Of a stretch of DNA of 64,000 nt, positions 1-8,267 are shown piece after piece; within the stretch, counting starts at the first letter, position 1, and each line of letters opens with the position of its first letter. Below the pieces are notes generated by a model. The model made no database searches and was not told where the DNA came from. It worked only from the letters and a program-made list of their open reading frames with translations. A program made the position numbers and the translations under genes. The DNA is from Streptomyces sp. SCUT-3 (GTDB lineage Bacteria; Actinomycetota; Actinomycetes; Streptomycetales; Streptomycetaceae). The stretch covers positions 4,440,501 through 4,504,500 of the forward strand of contig NZ_CP046907.1 of assembly GCF_014083985.1 (NCBI RefSeq). The letters run 5' to 3'.

Positions 1-557
1 CCCTCGTTGAGGCGTGAGAGTTCCGGGCCCAGCCGTGCCAGGCGGGCGGCCAGGTCGTCGGCGCGGAACCCGGCGGCCCGGACGTCGTCGAGCGCCCGGG
101 TGGCGGCGAGCAGCGCCTGCCGGGCCCGCTCCACGGCGGGCAGGAGCCGGGCGAGCTGCGTCTCCGCCCGTTCCAGCAGCGGGGCGGACGACTGCGCGAA
201 GCGGTCCAGGGCGCCCTTGACCCGCACCAGTTCGTCCCGGGCGGCGAGCAGTTCGACGCGGGCCCGCGACGCGGCGGCGGGGGAGAGGTCGTCGCGGTCG
301 AGGTCGCACGCGTCGACGGCGGCTATGTAGCCGGCGCTGGCGGTGTCCACGGCCTGCCCCAGGGCCGCGAACTCCGCCGCGGCGCGCTGCGCGTCCGGGG
401 AGTCGTCGACCGCGGCCAGGGTCTCCACGGAGATCCTCAGGTCGCGCTGGGCGGAGTCGAGCTCGTAGAACGCGTGCGCGGCCGCGTCCTTGGCCTCCTG
501 CGCGTCCGCCCGCAGGCCGTCCCCGCCGCGCCGCCACCACGAACGTGCCGTCGTCAC
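1..557 (-). CDS. Helical hypothetical protein, partial (runs off left edge)
   Basis: The reading frame is open to the left edge, so only the N-terminal 185 or so residues are visible. I chose the GTG at 557, which has a GGGGA purine run just upstream. The product is rich in Ala, Arg, Leu, Asp and Glu, with long amphipathic stretches (for example RVELLAARDELVRVKG near residues 105-120). It has no signal peptide or membrane span, so it is probably an all-helical, coiled-coil cytoplasmic protein. The strong GC bias at third codon positions in this frame shows it is the real gene here and not the opposite-strand frames. It is divergent from the nickel operon and shares the 182-bp intergenic region with it. 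I do not recognise a named family. Confidence 0.75.
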   Translation of the reverse strand, partial: MTTARSWWRRGGDGLRADAQEAKDAAAHAFYELDSAQRDLRISVETLAAVDDSPDAQRAAAEFAALGQAVDTASAGYIAAVDACDLDRDDLSPAAASRARVELLAARDELVRVKGALDRFAQSSAPLLERAETQLARLLPAVERARQALLAATRALDDVRAAGFRADDLAARLARLGPELSRLNE

Positions 558-693
558 TTCCCCGCTCCCGCAGTCCCCGCTCCGGCCGTGCCGGCTTGCC
601 GCTCCATCCTCCCACCCGCCGGCCGCGGGCACACGGGGCCGTGCGCGAGGGCGGGGGAGGGGCTGTGGCCCGCGGTGCGCACACAGTGTTTAA

Positions 694-710
694 TTGCGAT
701 TTGATTGCAA
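694..710 (+). promoter_or_regulatory. Candidate Nur box (nickel repressor operator)
   Basis: TTGCGA-N5-TTGCAA, 30 bp before the ATG of the binding-protein gene. The Nur box described for Streptomyces coelicolor is, from memory, tTGCaa-N5-ttGCAA; this site matches at 11 of 12 specified positions with the right spacing. Nur is the nickel-responsive Fur-family repressor of nickel uptake genes. The stretch is conspicuously AT-rich for this genome. Inference: the operon is repressed when nickel is sufficient. No Nur gene is in the window. Confidence 0.7.
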
Positions 711-739
711 CAACTTTGGATCTTCAATTGGGGTGGGCG

Positions 740-2373
740 ATGACTGCCAGGACCGGACGGGGGCTCGCGGCGACCGCGGCGGCCGGCGCGATACTGGCCG
801 CGACGGCGGCCTGCTCGGTGCCGAGCAGCGGCGGCGGGAACAGCGGCGGCAGCGGGGACGGCGGGAGCGGCGGGAGCGGCGCCGGGGACGGTACCTCCCT
901 CGTCGTCGGAATCGCCCAGGAACCCGAGACCCTCAACCCGCTCCTCGGCTACGGCAAGGACGGCAACTCCAAGATCTTCGACGGCCTGCTCACCCACGAC
1001 GCCGGAATGAAGCTGCGGCCCGCCCTCGCCGAGGAACTTCCCGACGTCTCCGACGACGGCCGCACCTACACCTACCGGCTGCGCGAGGGCGTCGAGTTCA
1101 GCGACGGCGAGGAACTCACCGCCGAGGACGTCGTCTTCACCTACGAGACCATCCTCGACGAGGGCACCAACAACCCCTCCAAGGGCGAACTCGACGCCGT
1201 CGCCGACGTCCGGGCGAAGGACGACCGCACCGTCGTCTTCCGCCTGAAGTACCCCTACGCGCCCTTCGCCGAGCGCACCGTCCTGCCGATCGTCCCCGAG
1301 CACGCCGCGGGCAAGGGGGACGTCAACACCGGCCCGTTCAACACCGCCCCGATCGGCACCGGCCCCTACGTGCTCACCGGCTGGAGCCGCGGCGAGAAGC
1401 TCACCCTGAAGGCCAACCCCGACCACTGGGGCGGCGCGCCGAAGGTCGAGCGGCTCACCATGGCCGTCGTCGAGGACGACGACGTCCGCGCCACCCGGCT
1501 GCGCTCCGGCGACCTCGACGCCGCCGTCCTCCCCCGGCCCTCGCGGCCGGATTCGAGGACGACGAGGGCCGCAGGCGGATCGACGCCCGCACCGCCGACT
1601 ACCGCGCCGTCACCCTGCCCACCGGCAACAAGGTCACCGGCGACACCGCCGTCCGCCGCGCCCTGGACACCGCCGTCGACCGCGACGCCATGGTCGACGG
1701 AATCCTCGACGGCGCCGGCCGGGCCGCCCACGGCCCGATCCCGGTCCACAGCCCCTGGTTCGCCGAGGGCACCGAGCGCCCCCACGACCCGGCGAAGGCC
1801 CGGAAGATCCTCGACGAGGCCGGCTGGAAGCCCGGCGAGGACGGCATCCGCACCAAGGACGGCCGCCGCGCCTCCTTCACCCTCTGGTACTTCTCCGGCG
1901 ACAAGCTCCGCCAGGACCACGCCCTCGCATACGCCTCCGACGCAAAGAAGATCGGCATCGAGGTGAAGGTGCAGGCCGGCACCCGCGAGACCGTCCGCGC
2001 CCGCCTCGGCAAGGACGCCATGCTCATGGGCAACGGCTTCCCCGCCGACCCCGACTTCGACCTCTACGGCCTCCTCCACTCCTCCCTCGCCGGAGACGGC
2101 TGGAACAACATGAGCCGCTACACCTCCGACGAGGTCGACGAAGCGCTCGACGAGGGCCGCCGCAGCAACGACCCGAAGACGCGGGGGAAGGCCTACGACC
2201 GGGTGCAGCGCGCCCTCGTGAAGAACCCCGGCTACACCTTCCTCACCCACATCGACCACGTCTACGTCATGGACGACGACTGGGACGGCGTCACCACCCA
2301 GCTCGAACCCCACGACCACGGCCTCGGCACCGGCCCCTGGTGGAACGTCGAGGACTGGACCCCGAAGAAGTGA
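740..2373 (+). pseudogene. nikA: Nickel/peptide ABC transporter substrate-binding protein, frameshifted
   Basis: Family 5 extracellular solute-binding lipoprotein (NikA/DppA/OppA type), the outer-surface ligand receptor of the importer encoded downstream. The ATG at 740 starts a lipoprotein signal ending in the lipobox LAATAAC, followed by a Gly/Ser-rich linker. The mature part has family landmarks: GIAQEPETLNPLLGYG, LRPALAEELP, YTYRLREGVEFSDG and GTGPYVL. Frame +2 (740 register) is coherent to about residue 265 and then turns to nonsense. The register one base back continues from ALAAGFEDDEG to a stop at 2373. Adding one C to the five-C run at 1531-1535 restores a 544-residue protein of normal family length. 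It is either a recent loss-of-function mutation or a homopolymer sequencing error; intact downstream genes make an error, or a very recent mutation, likely. Confidence 0.85.
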
Positions 2374-3506
2374 CCCCCGCAGCGCACCCGGGCCCGGACG
2401 CCCGCCCCGGGCCAAGCTCTCCTCCTGAGGCGGGCTCTCTTCCCGCGGCGGGCTCCCGTCCCGGCAAGGGCCCCCGGCCCGCCGAGGGTCCCCGGCCCGC
2501 CGAGGGGCGCCGCCCAGGGGCCGGCCTGCCCCTGGGCCCGATGGCGAGGATGGCCGGGCGGCGGCTGCTGGCCGCCGTCCCCGTCCTCCTCGCCGTCACC
2601 CTCGGCATCTTCGCCGTCGCCGCCGCCTCGCCCTTCGACCCCGCCCAGGCCTACGCCGGCACCGCGGGCCTCAACGCCTCCCAGGAGACCCTGGACCGGC
2701 TCCGCGCCAACCTCGGGGCCGACCGGCCGCCGCTCGCACAGTGGTGGGACTGGCTCACCTCCGCCCTCCGCGGCGACCTCGGCCACTCCGCCGCCCTGCG
2801 CCGGCCCGTCGCCCAAGTGCTGGCCGAACGCCTCGGCTGGTCCGTCCTGCTGGGCGGCGTCGCCTTCGCCGTCACCGTGCTCGCGGGCACGGCGCTCGGC
2901 GTCGTCGCCGCCCGCCGCCGCGGCGGCCCGCTCGACCGCCTCGTCACCGGCGGCTCCTACGTCCTGCAGGCCGCGCCGCCGTTCTGGATCGGCCTGCTCG
3001 CCATCTGGCTCTTCGCCCTCCACCTGGGCGTCCTCCCGGCCGGGGGGCTCACCGACACGGGCTCGGACACCGTCACCCCAGGCTCCGTCCTGCGCCACCT
3101 GGTGCTCCCCGCCCTCGTCCTCGCCGCCTCCCAACTGCCGTGGTTCGTCCTGTACGTGAGGCAGTCGGTCGGCGACGCGCTCGACGAGGACCCGGTGCGC
3201 GGCGCCCGCGCCCGCGGCCTGCGCGAACGCACCGTCCTGCTGGGCCACGCACTGCGCTCCGGCCTGCTGCCCGTCCTCACCCTCGTCGGGTCCCGGGTGC
3301 CCGAACTGATCACCGGAGCGCTGCTCGTGGAGACCGTCTTCAGCTGGCCCGGCATCGCCGACGCCACCGTGCGGGCCGCCACCGCGGTGGACTTCCCGCT
3401 GCTCGCCGCCCTCACCGTCCTCGCCACCGCCGCGGTGCTCCTCGGCAACCTCGCCGCCGACCTGCTCCACGGAATCGCCGACCCCCGGGTGGGATTCGAT
3501 GGCTGA
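2370..3506 (+). CDS. nikB: ABC transporter permease, nickel/dipeptide type (NikB-like)
   Basis: Inner-membrane permease with the binding-protein-dependent transport fold and about six transmembrane segments. The first follows MAGRRLLAAVPVLLAVTLG. A cytoplasmic EAA-type loop (GARARGLRERTVLLGHALRS) contacts the ATPases. The GTG at 2370 overlaps the binding-protein stop (GTGA), implying translational coupling, but it adds a 57-residue Pro/Gly-rich tail that the family lacks. The ATG at 2541 would give a family-typical 321 residues, without a clear Shine-Dalgarno sequence. The downstream gene overlaps by 8 bp. Nickel as substrate is inferred from the Nur-like operator and from the NikABCDE-like gene order; sequence alone cannot exclude a peptide transporter. 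Confidence 0.85.
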   Translation: MTPAAHPGPDARPGPSSPPEAGSLPAAGSRPGKGPRPAEGPRPAEGRRPGAGLPLGPMARMAGRRLLAAVPVLLAVTLGIFAVAAASPFDPAQAYAGTAGLNASQETLDRLRANLGADRPPLAQWWDWLTSALRGDLGHSAALRRPVAQVLAERLGWSVLLGGVAFAVTVLAGTALGVVAARRRGGPLDRLVTGGSYVLQAAPPFWIGLLAIWLFALHLGVLPAGGLTDTGSDTVTPGSVLRHLVLPALVLAASQLPWFVLYVRQSVGDALDEDPVRGARARGLRERTVLLGHALRSGLLPVLTLVGSRVPELITGALLVETVFSWPGIADATVRAATAVDFPLLAALTVLATAAVLLGNLAADLLHGIADPRVGFDG

Positions 3507-4506
3507 CCCCGCACCGGCCTCCGCACCGGCCGCACCGGCCCCCACTCCCGCCTCCGCTTCTGCTCCTGCCTCCGCTCCTGCTCCCGCGCCGGCCGCTCCC
3601 GTCCCCGGCGGTCGCGGCCGACGCGGCCTCCGCCCCGGCCGACCTCGCCGTTCCGGCCGACCCCGCCGCCCCGCAGGCCGTGGCGTCCGCGCCCTGCGGG
3701 TGTGGTCCTCCGCCGCCGTCGCCGTCCTCGCCGTGGGCGCAGTCCTGATCGTGCCGCCGCTCGTCCAGCTCGACGAGCAGGCCGTCGACCTGTCCGCCAA
3801 ACTCCTGCCGCCCTCCTGGGCGCACCCCTTCGGCACCGACGACCTCGGGCGCGACCTGCTGCTGCGCTGCGTCCACGGGCTGCGGGTCTCGCTCCTGGTG
3901 GGCGTGGTCGCCGCCCTCGCCGCCACCGTCGTCGGCACGGCGGTCGGCGCGTCCGCGGGCGCGCTGGGAGGACGGGCGGACCGGGCCGTCATGCGCGTGG
4001 TCGACGCCTTCTCCTCCGTGCCGCACCTGCTCATGGGCATCTTCGTCGTGGCGATGTTCCGGCCCGGGGTGTGGCCGGTCGTGGCCTCCGTCGCCCTCAC
4101 CCACTGGCTGACCACCGCCCGCATCGTCCGCGCCGAGGTGCTGTCGCTGCGCACCCGCCCGTTCGTGGACGCGGCGGTCTCCGGCGGCGCCTCCCGGTGG
4201 CGCGTCGGCGTACGGCACCTGCTTCCCGGCGTGCTGCCGCAGGCAGGGCTGGCGGCGGTGCTGATGGTCCCGCACGCGATCTGGCACGAGAGCGCCCTGT
4301 CGTTCCTGGGCCTGGGCCTGCCCACCCACCGGGCCAGCCTCGGCACGATGATCCAGGCCGCGCGGGGCTCGCTGCTCGCCGGAGACTGGTGGCCCACCCT
4401 CTTCCCCGGCCTGTTCATCATCGTGCCGACCCTGGCCGTCGCCGGCCTCGCCGGCGCCTGGCGGGAACGGATCAACCCGCGCCGCCGATCGGAGCTGATG
4501 CTTTGA
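3499..4506 (+). CDS. nikC: ABC transporter permease, nickel/dipeptide type (NikC-like)
   Basis: Second permease of the importer. The 335 residues begin with about 60 of low-complexity Ala/Pro/Arg sequence (APTPASASAPASAPAPAP), followed by a first membrane helix (VWSSAAVAVLAVGAVLIVPPL) and then the HPFGTDDLGRD motif typical of DppC/NikC-type permeases. The EAA loop is DAAVSGGASRWRVGVRHLLPG, and it ends with the usual SFLGLGLP segment. The ATG at 3499 lies inside the end of the preceding gene (8-bp overlap), and its own stop overlaps the next start. The low-complexity N-terminal tail is unusual for the family and recurs in the neighbouring subunits. Confidence 0.88.
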   Translation: MADPAPASAPAAPAPTPASASAPASAPAPAPAAPVPGGRGRRGLRPGRPRRSGRPRRPAGRGVRALRVWSSAAVAVLAVGAVLIVPPLVQLDEQAVDLSAKLLPPSWAHPFGTDDLGRDLLLRCVHGLRVSLLVGVVAALAATVVGTAVGASAGALGGRADRAVMRVVDAFSSVPHLLMGIFVVAMFRPGVWPVVASVALTHWLTTARIVRAEVLSLRTRPFVDAAVSGGASRWRVGVRHLLPGVLPQAGLAAVLMVPHAIWHESALSFLGLGLPTHRASLGTMIQAARGSLLAGDWWPTLFPGLFIIVPTLAVAGLAGAWRERINPRRRSELML

Positions 4507-5843
4507 CGCCCCCGCCCCCGCCCCCGCCCCCGCCCCCGCCGTTTTTCCCTTCCCCGTCACCGCCCCCGCGGCCGTCCCTGTCCGTCCGGGACCTGTCAGT
4601 GCGCTTCCGCATGCGGCGCGGCGCGGACGTCGCCGCCGTCACCGGCGCCTCCTTCGACCTCGACGCCGGGCAGTGCCTGGCTCTGGTGGGGGAGAGCGGC
4701 TGCGGCAAGTCCGTCCTCGCCTCCGCCCTCCTCGGCCTCCTGCCGGGCAACGCCCGCGCCACCGGCACCGCCACCGTCCGCACCGGCGCCGATGCCACCG
4801 TCCGCACCACCGGCCGTGGCGGTGGCGCCGAGACCGACAGCGGCCCCGCAACCGCCCGCCCGGCCGGCAGCGCCGCCGCCCGCCTCCGTCCCGGCCTCCG
4901 TAGTCACACCCGGCCCAGCCCCCGGAATGCCCCCGGAGTTCCGGACGTCCTCGACCTGCTGGCCGCGGACGAGGAGACCCTCGCCCGCCGGGTCCGCGGC
5001 CGGCTCGTCGGACTCGTCCCGCAGAGCCCCGCCGCCCACCTCACCCCCGTGCGCACCGTCCGGTCCCAACTGGAGGAGACGGTGCGGGAACTGTGCGCCC
5101 CCGCCCGGCAGGACCTGCGTGCCGCGGCCGAGGCGGCGGCCGGGCGCGCGGCCTTCCCCGCCGACCACCTCGACCACTACCCCCACCAGCTCTCCGGGGG
5201 CCTCGCCCAGCGGGCGGCCCTCGCCCTGGCCCTCGTCGGCGACGCCCCCGTCCTCCTCGCCGACGAACCCACCACCGGCCTGGACCGCGACCTGGTGAAC
5301 CGCACCGCCGACGAGCTGCGCCGCCACGCCGACAGCGGCCGCGCCGTCCTGCTCGTCACCCACGACCTCGTCGCGGCCGAACGCACGGCCGACCGCGTCG
5401 CCGTGATGTACGCCGGCCGCATCGTCGAACTCTCCGACGCCCGCGACTTCTTCGGCACCCCCGGCCCCCGCCACCCCTACGCGGCCGGACTCCTCGACGC
5501 CCTACCCACCCGCGCGTTCCGCACCATTCCCGGCACGCCGCCGGAACTGGGCAGCCTCCCCGCCGGCTGCGCGTTCGCCCCCCGGTGCCACCGCGCCACC
5601 GACACCTGCACCACCACCCTGCCCGCGCCCCCGGCCCCCACCGGCGGAGCCGCCTGCCACCACCCCCTCGAACCGGCCCCCGCCACCCCGGCCTCCGCCG
5701 CCCCGGGCCCGGCCTCCATCACCTCGCCGACGCCACCCGCCCCCGTCCCCCTCCCCGCGCCCGCCTCCGCCCGTCCTGCTGCGCACACGGGCCCGGCCGG
5801 CCCCGCACACCCCGACCCCACGGAGGCCGCCGCCGATGCTTGA
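4503..5843 (+). CDS. nikD: ABC transporter ATPase, nickel/oligopeptide type (NikD-like)
   Basis: Cytoplasmic ATPase subunit. It has Walker A GESGCGKS, a Q-loop in GLVPQSP, signature LSGGLAQRAALA, Walker B VLLADEPTTGLD and the H-loop THD. The C-terminal oligopeptide/dipeptide-transporter extension with paired cysteines (GCAFAPRCHRATDTC) is present, followed by an Ala/Pro-rich tail. The only start that couples to the previous gene is the TTG at 4503 (TTGA overlap); the GTG at 4599 would cut into the first beta strand. The N-terminus is a run of about 11 prolines encoded by a CCCCCG hexanucleotide repeat. Roughly 70 residues rich in Thr/Ala/Arg/Pro are inserted between Walker A and the Q-loop, which is longer than usual. 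Confidence 0.85.
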   Translation: MTPPPPPPPPPPPFFPSPSPPPRPSLSVRDLSVRFRMRRGADVAAVTGASFDLDAGQCLALVGESGCGKSVLASALLGLLPGNARATGTATVRTGADATVRTTGRGGGAETDSGPATARPAGSAAARLRPGLRSHTRPSPRNAPGVPDVLDLLAADEETLARRVRGRLVGLVPQSPAAHLTPVRTVRSQLEETVRELCAPARQDLRAAAEAAAGRAAFPADHLDHYPHQLSGGLAQRAALALALVGDAPVLLADEPTTGLDRDLVNRTADELRRHADSGRAVLLVTHDLVAAERTADRVAVMYAGRIVELSDARDFFGTPGPRHPYAAGLLDALPTRAFRTIPGTPPELGSLPAGCAFAPRCHRATDTCTTTLPAPPAPTGGAACHHPLEPAPATPASAAPGPASITSPTPPAPVPLPAPASARPAAHTGPAGPAHPDPTEAAADA

Positions 5844-6528
5844 ACTGCGCCGTATCACCGCCGGCTACGACCGGCGCGCGCCCGTCCTGCGCGGAGTCTC
5901 CCTGGACATCGCCCCCGGAGAGGCCGTCGGCCTCCTGGGCCCCAGCGGCTGCGGGAAGTCCACCCTCGCCCGGGTCGCGGCCCTGCTGCACCGCCCCGAC
6001 TCCGGGGAGGTCGTCGTCGACGGAACCCCCGCCCGCGGCTGGCGGCACCGCGCACCCCGCGAGCAGCGCACCGCCTTCGGGGTCGTCTTCCAACAGCCCC
6101 GCCTCTCCACGGACCCCCGTCTCACCCTCGCCGCGGCCGTCGCCGAACCGCTGCGCGCGACCGGCCGCCGCGCCGAGGCAGGCTCCCGCACCGCCGAACT
6201 GGCCGAGGCGGTCGGTCTCACCCCCGACCTCCTGACCCGCCGGCCCCACGAGGTCAGCGACGGCCAGTTGCAGCGCGCCTGTCTGGCCCGCGCGCTGGCA
6301 CTGCGCCCGCGCTGGCTGGTGTGCGACGAAATGACGGCGATGCTGGACGCCTCCACCACCGCGGCCCTCGTCGGCGTCGTCGAGGACTACCGGCGGCAGA
6401 CCGGCGCCGGCCTCCTGGCCGTCGGACACGACCGCGACCTGCTGGAACGCTGGTGCGACCGCACCGTCACCCTCGAGTCCCTCACGGCCCCGCCCGGCGG
6501 ACCCCGCTCACCGGTCGCCGGACGGTGA
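5836..6528 (+). CDS. nikE: ABC transporter ATPase, nickel/oligopeptide type (NikE-like)
   Basis: Second ATPase of the importer, 230 residues. Walker A is GPSGCGKST, the Q-loop region FGVVFQQPRLS, the signature VSDGQLQRACLARAL (a DppF/NikE-style SDGQ variant), Walker B WLVCDEMTAMLD and the switch histidine GHDRD. Walker B ends in DEM rather than the common DEP, as in several NikE/DppF proteins. The ATG at 5836 overlaps the end of nikD by 8 bp. It is the last gene of the operon. It lacks the C-terminal zinc-type extension that its partner carries. Confidence 0.88.
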   Translation: MLELRRITAGYDRRAPVLRGVSLDIAPGEAVGLLGPSGCGKSTLARVAALLHRPDSGEVVVDGTPARGWRHRAPREQRTAFGVVFQQPRLSTDPRLTLAAAVAEPLRATGRRAEAGSRTAELAEAVGLTPDLLTRRPHEVSDGQLQRACLARALALRPRWLVCDEMTAMLDASTTAALVGVVEDYRRQTGAGLLAVGHDRDLLERWCDRTVTLESLTAPPGGPRSPVAGR

Positions 6529-6692
6529 GTCGGACCCGCGGCCGGTGACCCCGGCCGGCGGTGGTCCCGGCCCGTGACGGCCCGGCCGGAACCGGGACAA
6601 CGGTTCGCCCGCCTGCCCGGTTGAACGGCAGGGCACGAAACACGGTAGCCTGTGCACTCACCTACGGCCGGGCTCAGCCGGTCCGGTCGCAG

Positions 6693-6764
6693 GGGCGCAT
6701 AGCTCAGTGGTAGAGCACTGCTCTTACAAAGCAGGGGTCGGCGGTTCGAAACCGTCTGCGCCCA
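6693..6764 (+). tRNA. tRNA-Val (anticodon UAC)
   Basis: A 72-nt cloverleaf. The acceptor arms GGGCGCA (6693-6699) and TGCGCCC (6757-6763) pair completely. The D arm contains AGCTCAGTGGTAGAGC. The anticodon loop CTTACAA (6723-6729) carries TAC at 6725-6727. The T loop is GGTTCGAAACC. The discriminator is A6764 and CCA is not encoded. Confidence 0.97.
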
Positions 6765-6783
6765 CCCCGCACCAGCAGCGCAG

Positions 6784-6815
6784 AGCCCCGGACCGCACCA
6801 CGGTCCGGGGCTTCT
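6784..6815 (+). terminator. Intrinsic terminator after tRNA-Val
   Basis: Perfect 12-bp inverted repeat (AGCCCCGGACCG with its complement, loop CACCA) followed by TTCTTC, 20 bp after the tRNA. Confidence 0.85.
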
Positions 6816-7471
6816 TCATGCCCGACGACGTCCACGGGTGACCTCAACGGTGGCGTGACAGCCTGTCCGTGCGGCTCATCACCTTCCGCCGGGCACCCTG
6901 GGCAACGGCACGAAGCGAGTAACAACTTTCTTCACGGGTGCGAGGCGGCTCGCTCCGCCCGCGCGCCAACGACAACCGCCTCACGGGGCGAGCACCATCA
7001 CGACCGGATCGTCATCGGCCAACGACCACGGCCCACACCCGGAGGTGCCGGCCAGGCCGCGAATCGACAGCCCGCATCGGGAGGGGCGGAATCAGGAGGG
7101 GGCGGGATCGGTGGACCGGCTTACACGGTGGGTGCGCGACCGAGTGCGGCACACCTGTTGTGCGCGCACAGAGGCTGGCTATGAGGGAGGCGTTCCCGCG
7201 GCTTGAGCGCCGTCGCCAACGACTTCCGTCGCCGGTGCAAGCCGGTGAGGTCGGCTGCCGCCGAGCTGTGGCGGGCCACCGTCGTATCGGTGCCCAACGA
7301 GACGGCTGGGCTTCCTGCGAAGGACGGATCGGAAGCCTTCTGCTGTCCGTGCCCCTTCCGTGCCGCGTCTGACGGGGAACCACAGGGGCTACGGGGACGT
7401 CGCGGTACCGGGTACGAGGACGGCCCCTGGCCGAACTTGCTGGTCAGAGGCCGCTTTGTTGCTTCCGCCTG
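6816..7471. other. Gene-poor stretch between tRNA-Val and a tRNA-Ser fragment
   Basis: I see no convincing gene here. The open frames on both strands are short, lack a codon-position GC pattern and show no family resemblance. The base composition is less GC-biased than the neighbouring genes. Because a tRNA-Ser 3' fragment bounds it on the right, it may be chromosomal sequence that once lay downstream of a tRNA-Ser gene, or a decayed mobile element. I see no integrase remnant. Confidence 0.5.
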
Positions 7472-7528
7472 CGGAGGGTGTGGGTTTTGAACCCACGGTG
7501 ACATCGCTGCCACGACGGTTTTCGAGAC
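7472..7528 (-). pseudogene. tRNA-Ser(CGA) 3'-half fragment, probable att site
   Basis: Read on the minus strand, this is the 3' half of a class II tRNA-Ser: anticodon-loop core CTCGAAA, 3' anticodon stem ACCGT, a long variable arm (CGTGGCAGCGATGTCACC), T arm GTGGGTTCAAAACCCAC and acceptor ACCCTCC plus discriminator G. No 5' half exists: upstream of the anticodon loop the sequence is GCAGT instead of a strand able to pair with ACCGT, and no D arm or GGAGGGT acceptor follows. Fragments from anticodon loop to 3' end are what tyrosine integrases of actinobacterial integrative elements leave when they recombine into a tRNA gene. Read as protein, this gives the classic false peptide GVGFEPTVTSLPRRFSRLL. 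Confidence 0.8.
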
Positions 7529-7573
7529 TGCTCATGACGGGCCCCGCTACGGACGGACACAGCCGATCGGCAG

Positions 7574-8029
7574 CTACGGGAGGTCGCTGTTGCCGCCGAG
7601 GTTGGCGATCATCCGGCGGAGCACGTTCAGGGTGGTGACGTAGTCGGCGGTCTCCACGCCGTTGTGCATCTGCTCGTGGACCTTGAGGGTGCGGGCCTTC
7701 GCGCGCTGTCGTCCCCCTTCGCCGGCGTCGGTGAGTGTGAGGCGGCCGTTGAACTCCGCGATCCAGCCCCGGGAGACGAGGTCGGCGTAGACGGCCTCGA
7801 AGTCGGTGTCCTGACGGTCGAAGGGGGAGAGCTTGGCGGTGAGGGAGACGCGGGTCCACTGCTCGGGGGCGCCGGCGAGGTGGTTGAGGATCCACCAGTG
7901 CGGTTGTGTGAGCCTTTCCTCTGCGAGGGCGGCACGGATGCAGCCGACTACGATCTCGTTTGCGACCCCGCTCCAGTAGCCGATGGGCTGGGCGGCAAGC
8001 TGCTCTTGCGAGTACTCCGTGATCGTCAT
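7574..8029 (-). CDS. MarR-family winged-helix regulator
   Basis: 151 residues. The layout is an N-terminal dimerisation helix, a DNA-binding winged helix (PHWWILNHLAGAP... RVSLTAKLSPFDRQDTDFEAVYADLVSRGWI, with the wing strand NGRLTLTDAG) and a C-terminal helix, as in MarR repressors. The ATG at 8029 is the first good start. It stands alone, divergent from the kinase-like gene on its right and next to the tRNA-Ser fragment, so it may be cargo of a former integrative element. The ligand and targets cannot be told from the sequence. Confidence 0.75.
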   Translation of the reverse strand: MTITEYSQEQLAAQPIGYWSGVANEIVVGCIRAALAEERLTQPHWWILNHLAGAPEQWTRVSLTAKLSPFDRQDTDFEAVYADLVSRGWIAEFNGRLTLTDAGEGGRQRAKARTLKVHEQMHNGVETADYVTTLNVLRRMIANLGGNSDLP

Positions 8030-8267
8030 GCCTGGACCGTAAAACTCGAAGCGCAGTTGAGGTCAACAGGTGACATCCAATGGCGGAGGCGTCGCCGCAG
8101 GGCGTGATCGGTCTGATGTCCCGGACCGCTGGGGAATTGCGCAACCGCTACGGTGGTTCATCGCCCGGCAACTGAGAGCCGGCAAAGCCGCAGGCCGCCG
8201 CCAAGACGTCTCAGCCTCTCCTGCAAACCGGTGGTCGTCCGCATGCCCGGCCTGACACGATCCGGGC

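Noticed and set aside
7360-7638. Plus-strand frame containing GVGFEPTVTSLPRRFSRLL
   Set aside because: This peptide is the well-known false translation of a tRNA-Ser sequence read backwards.
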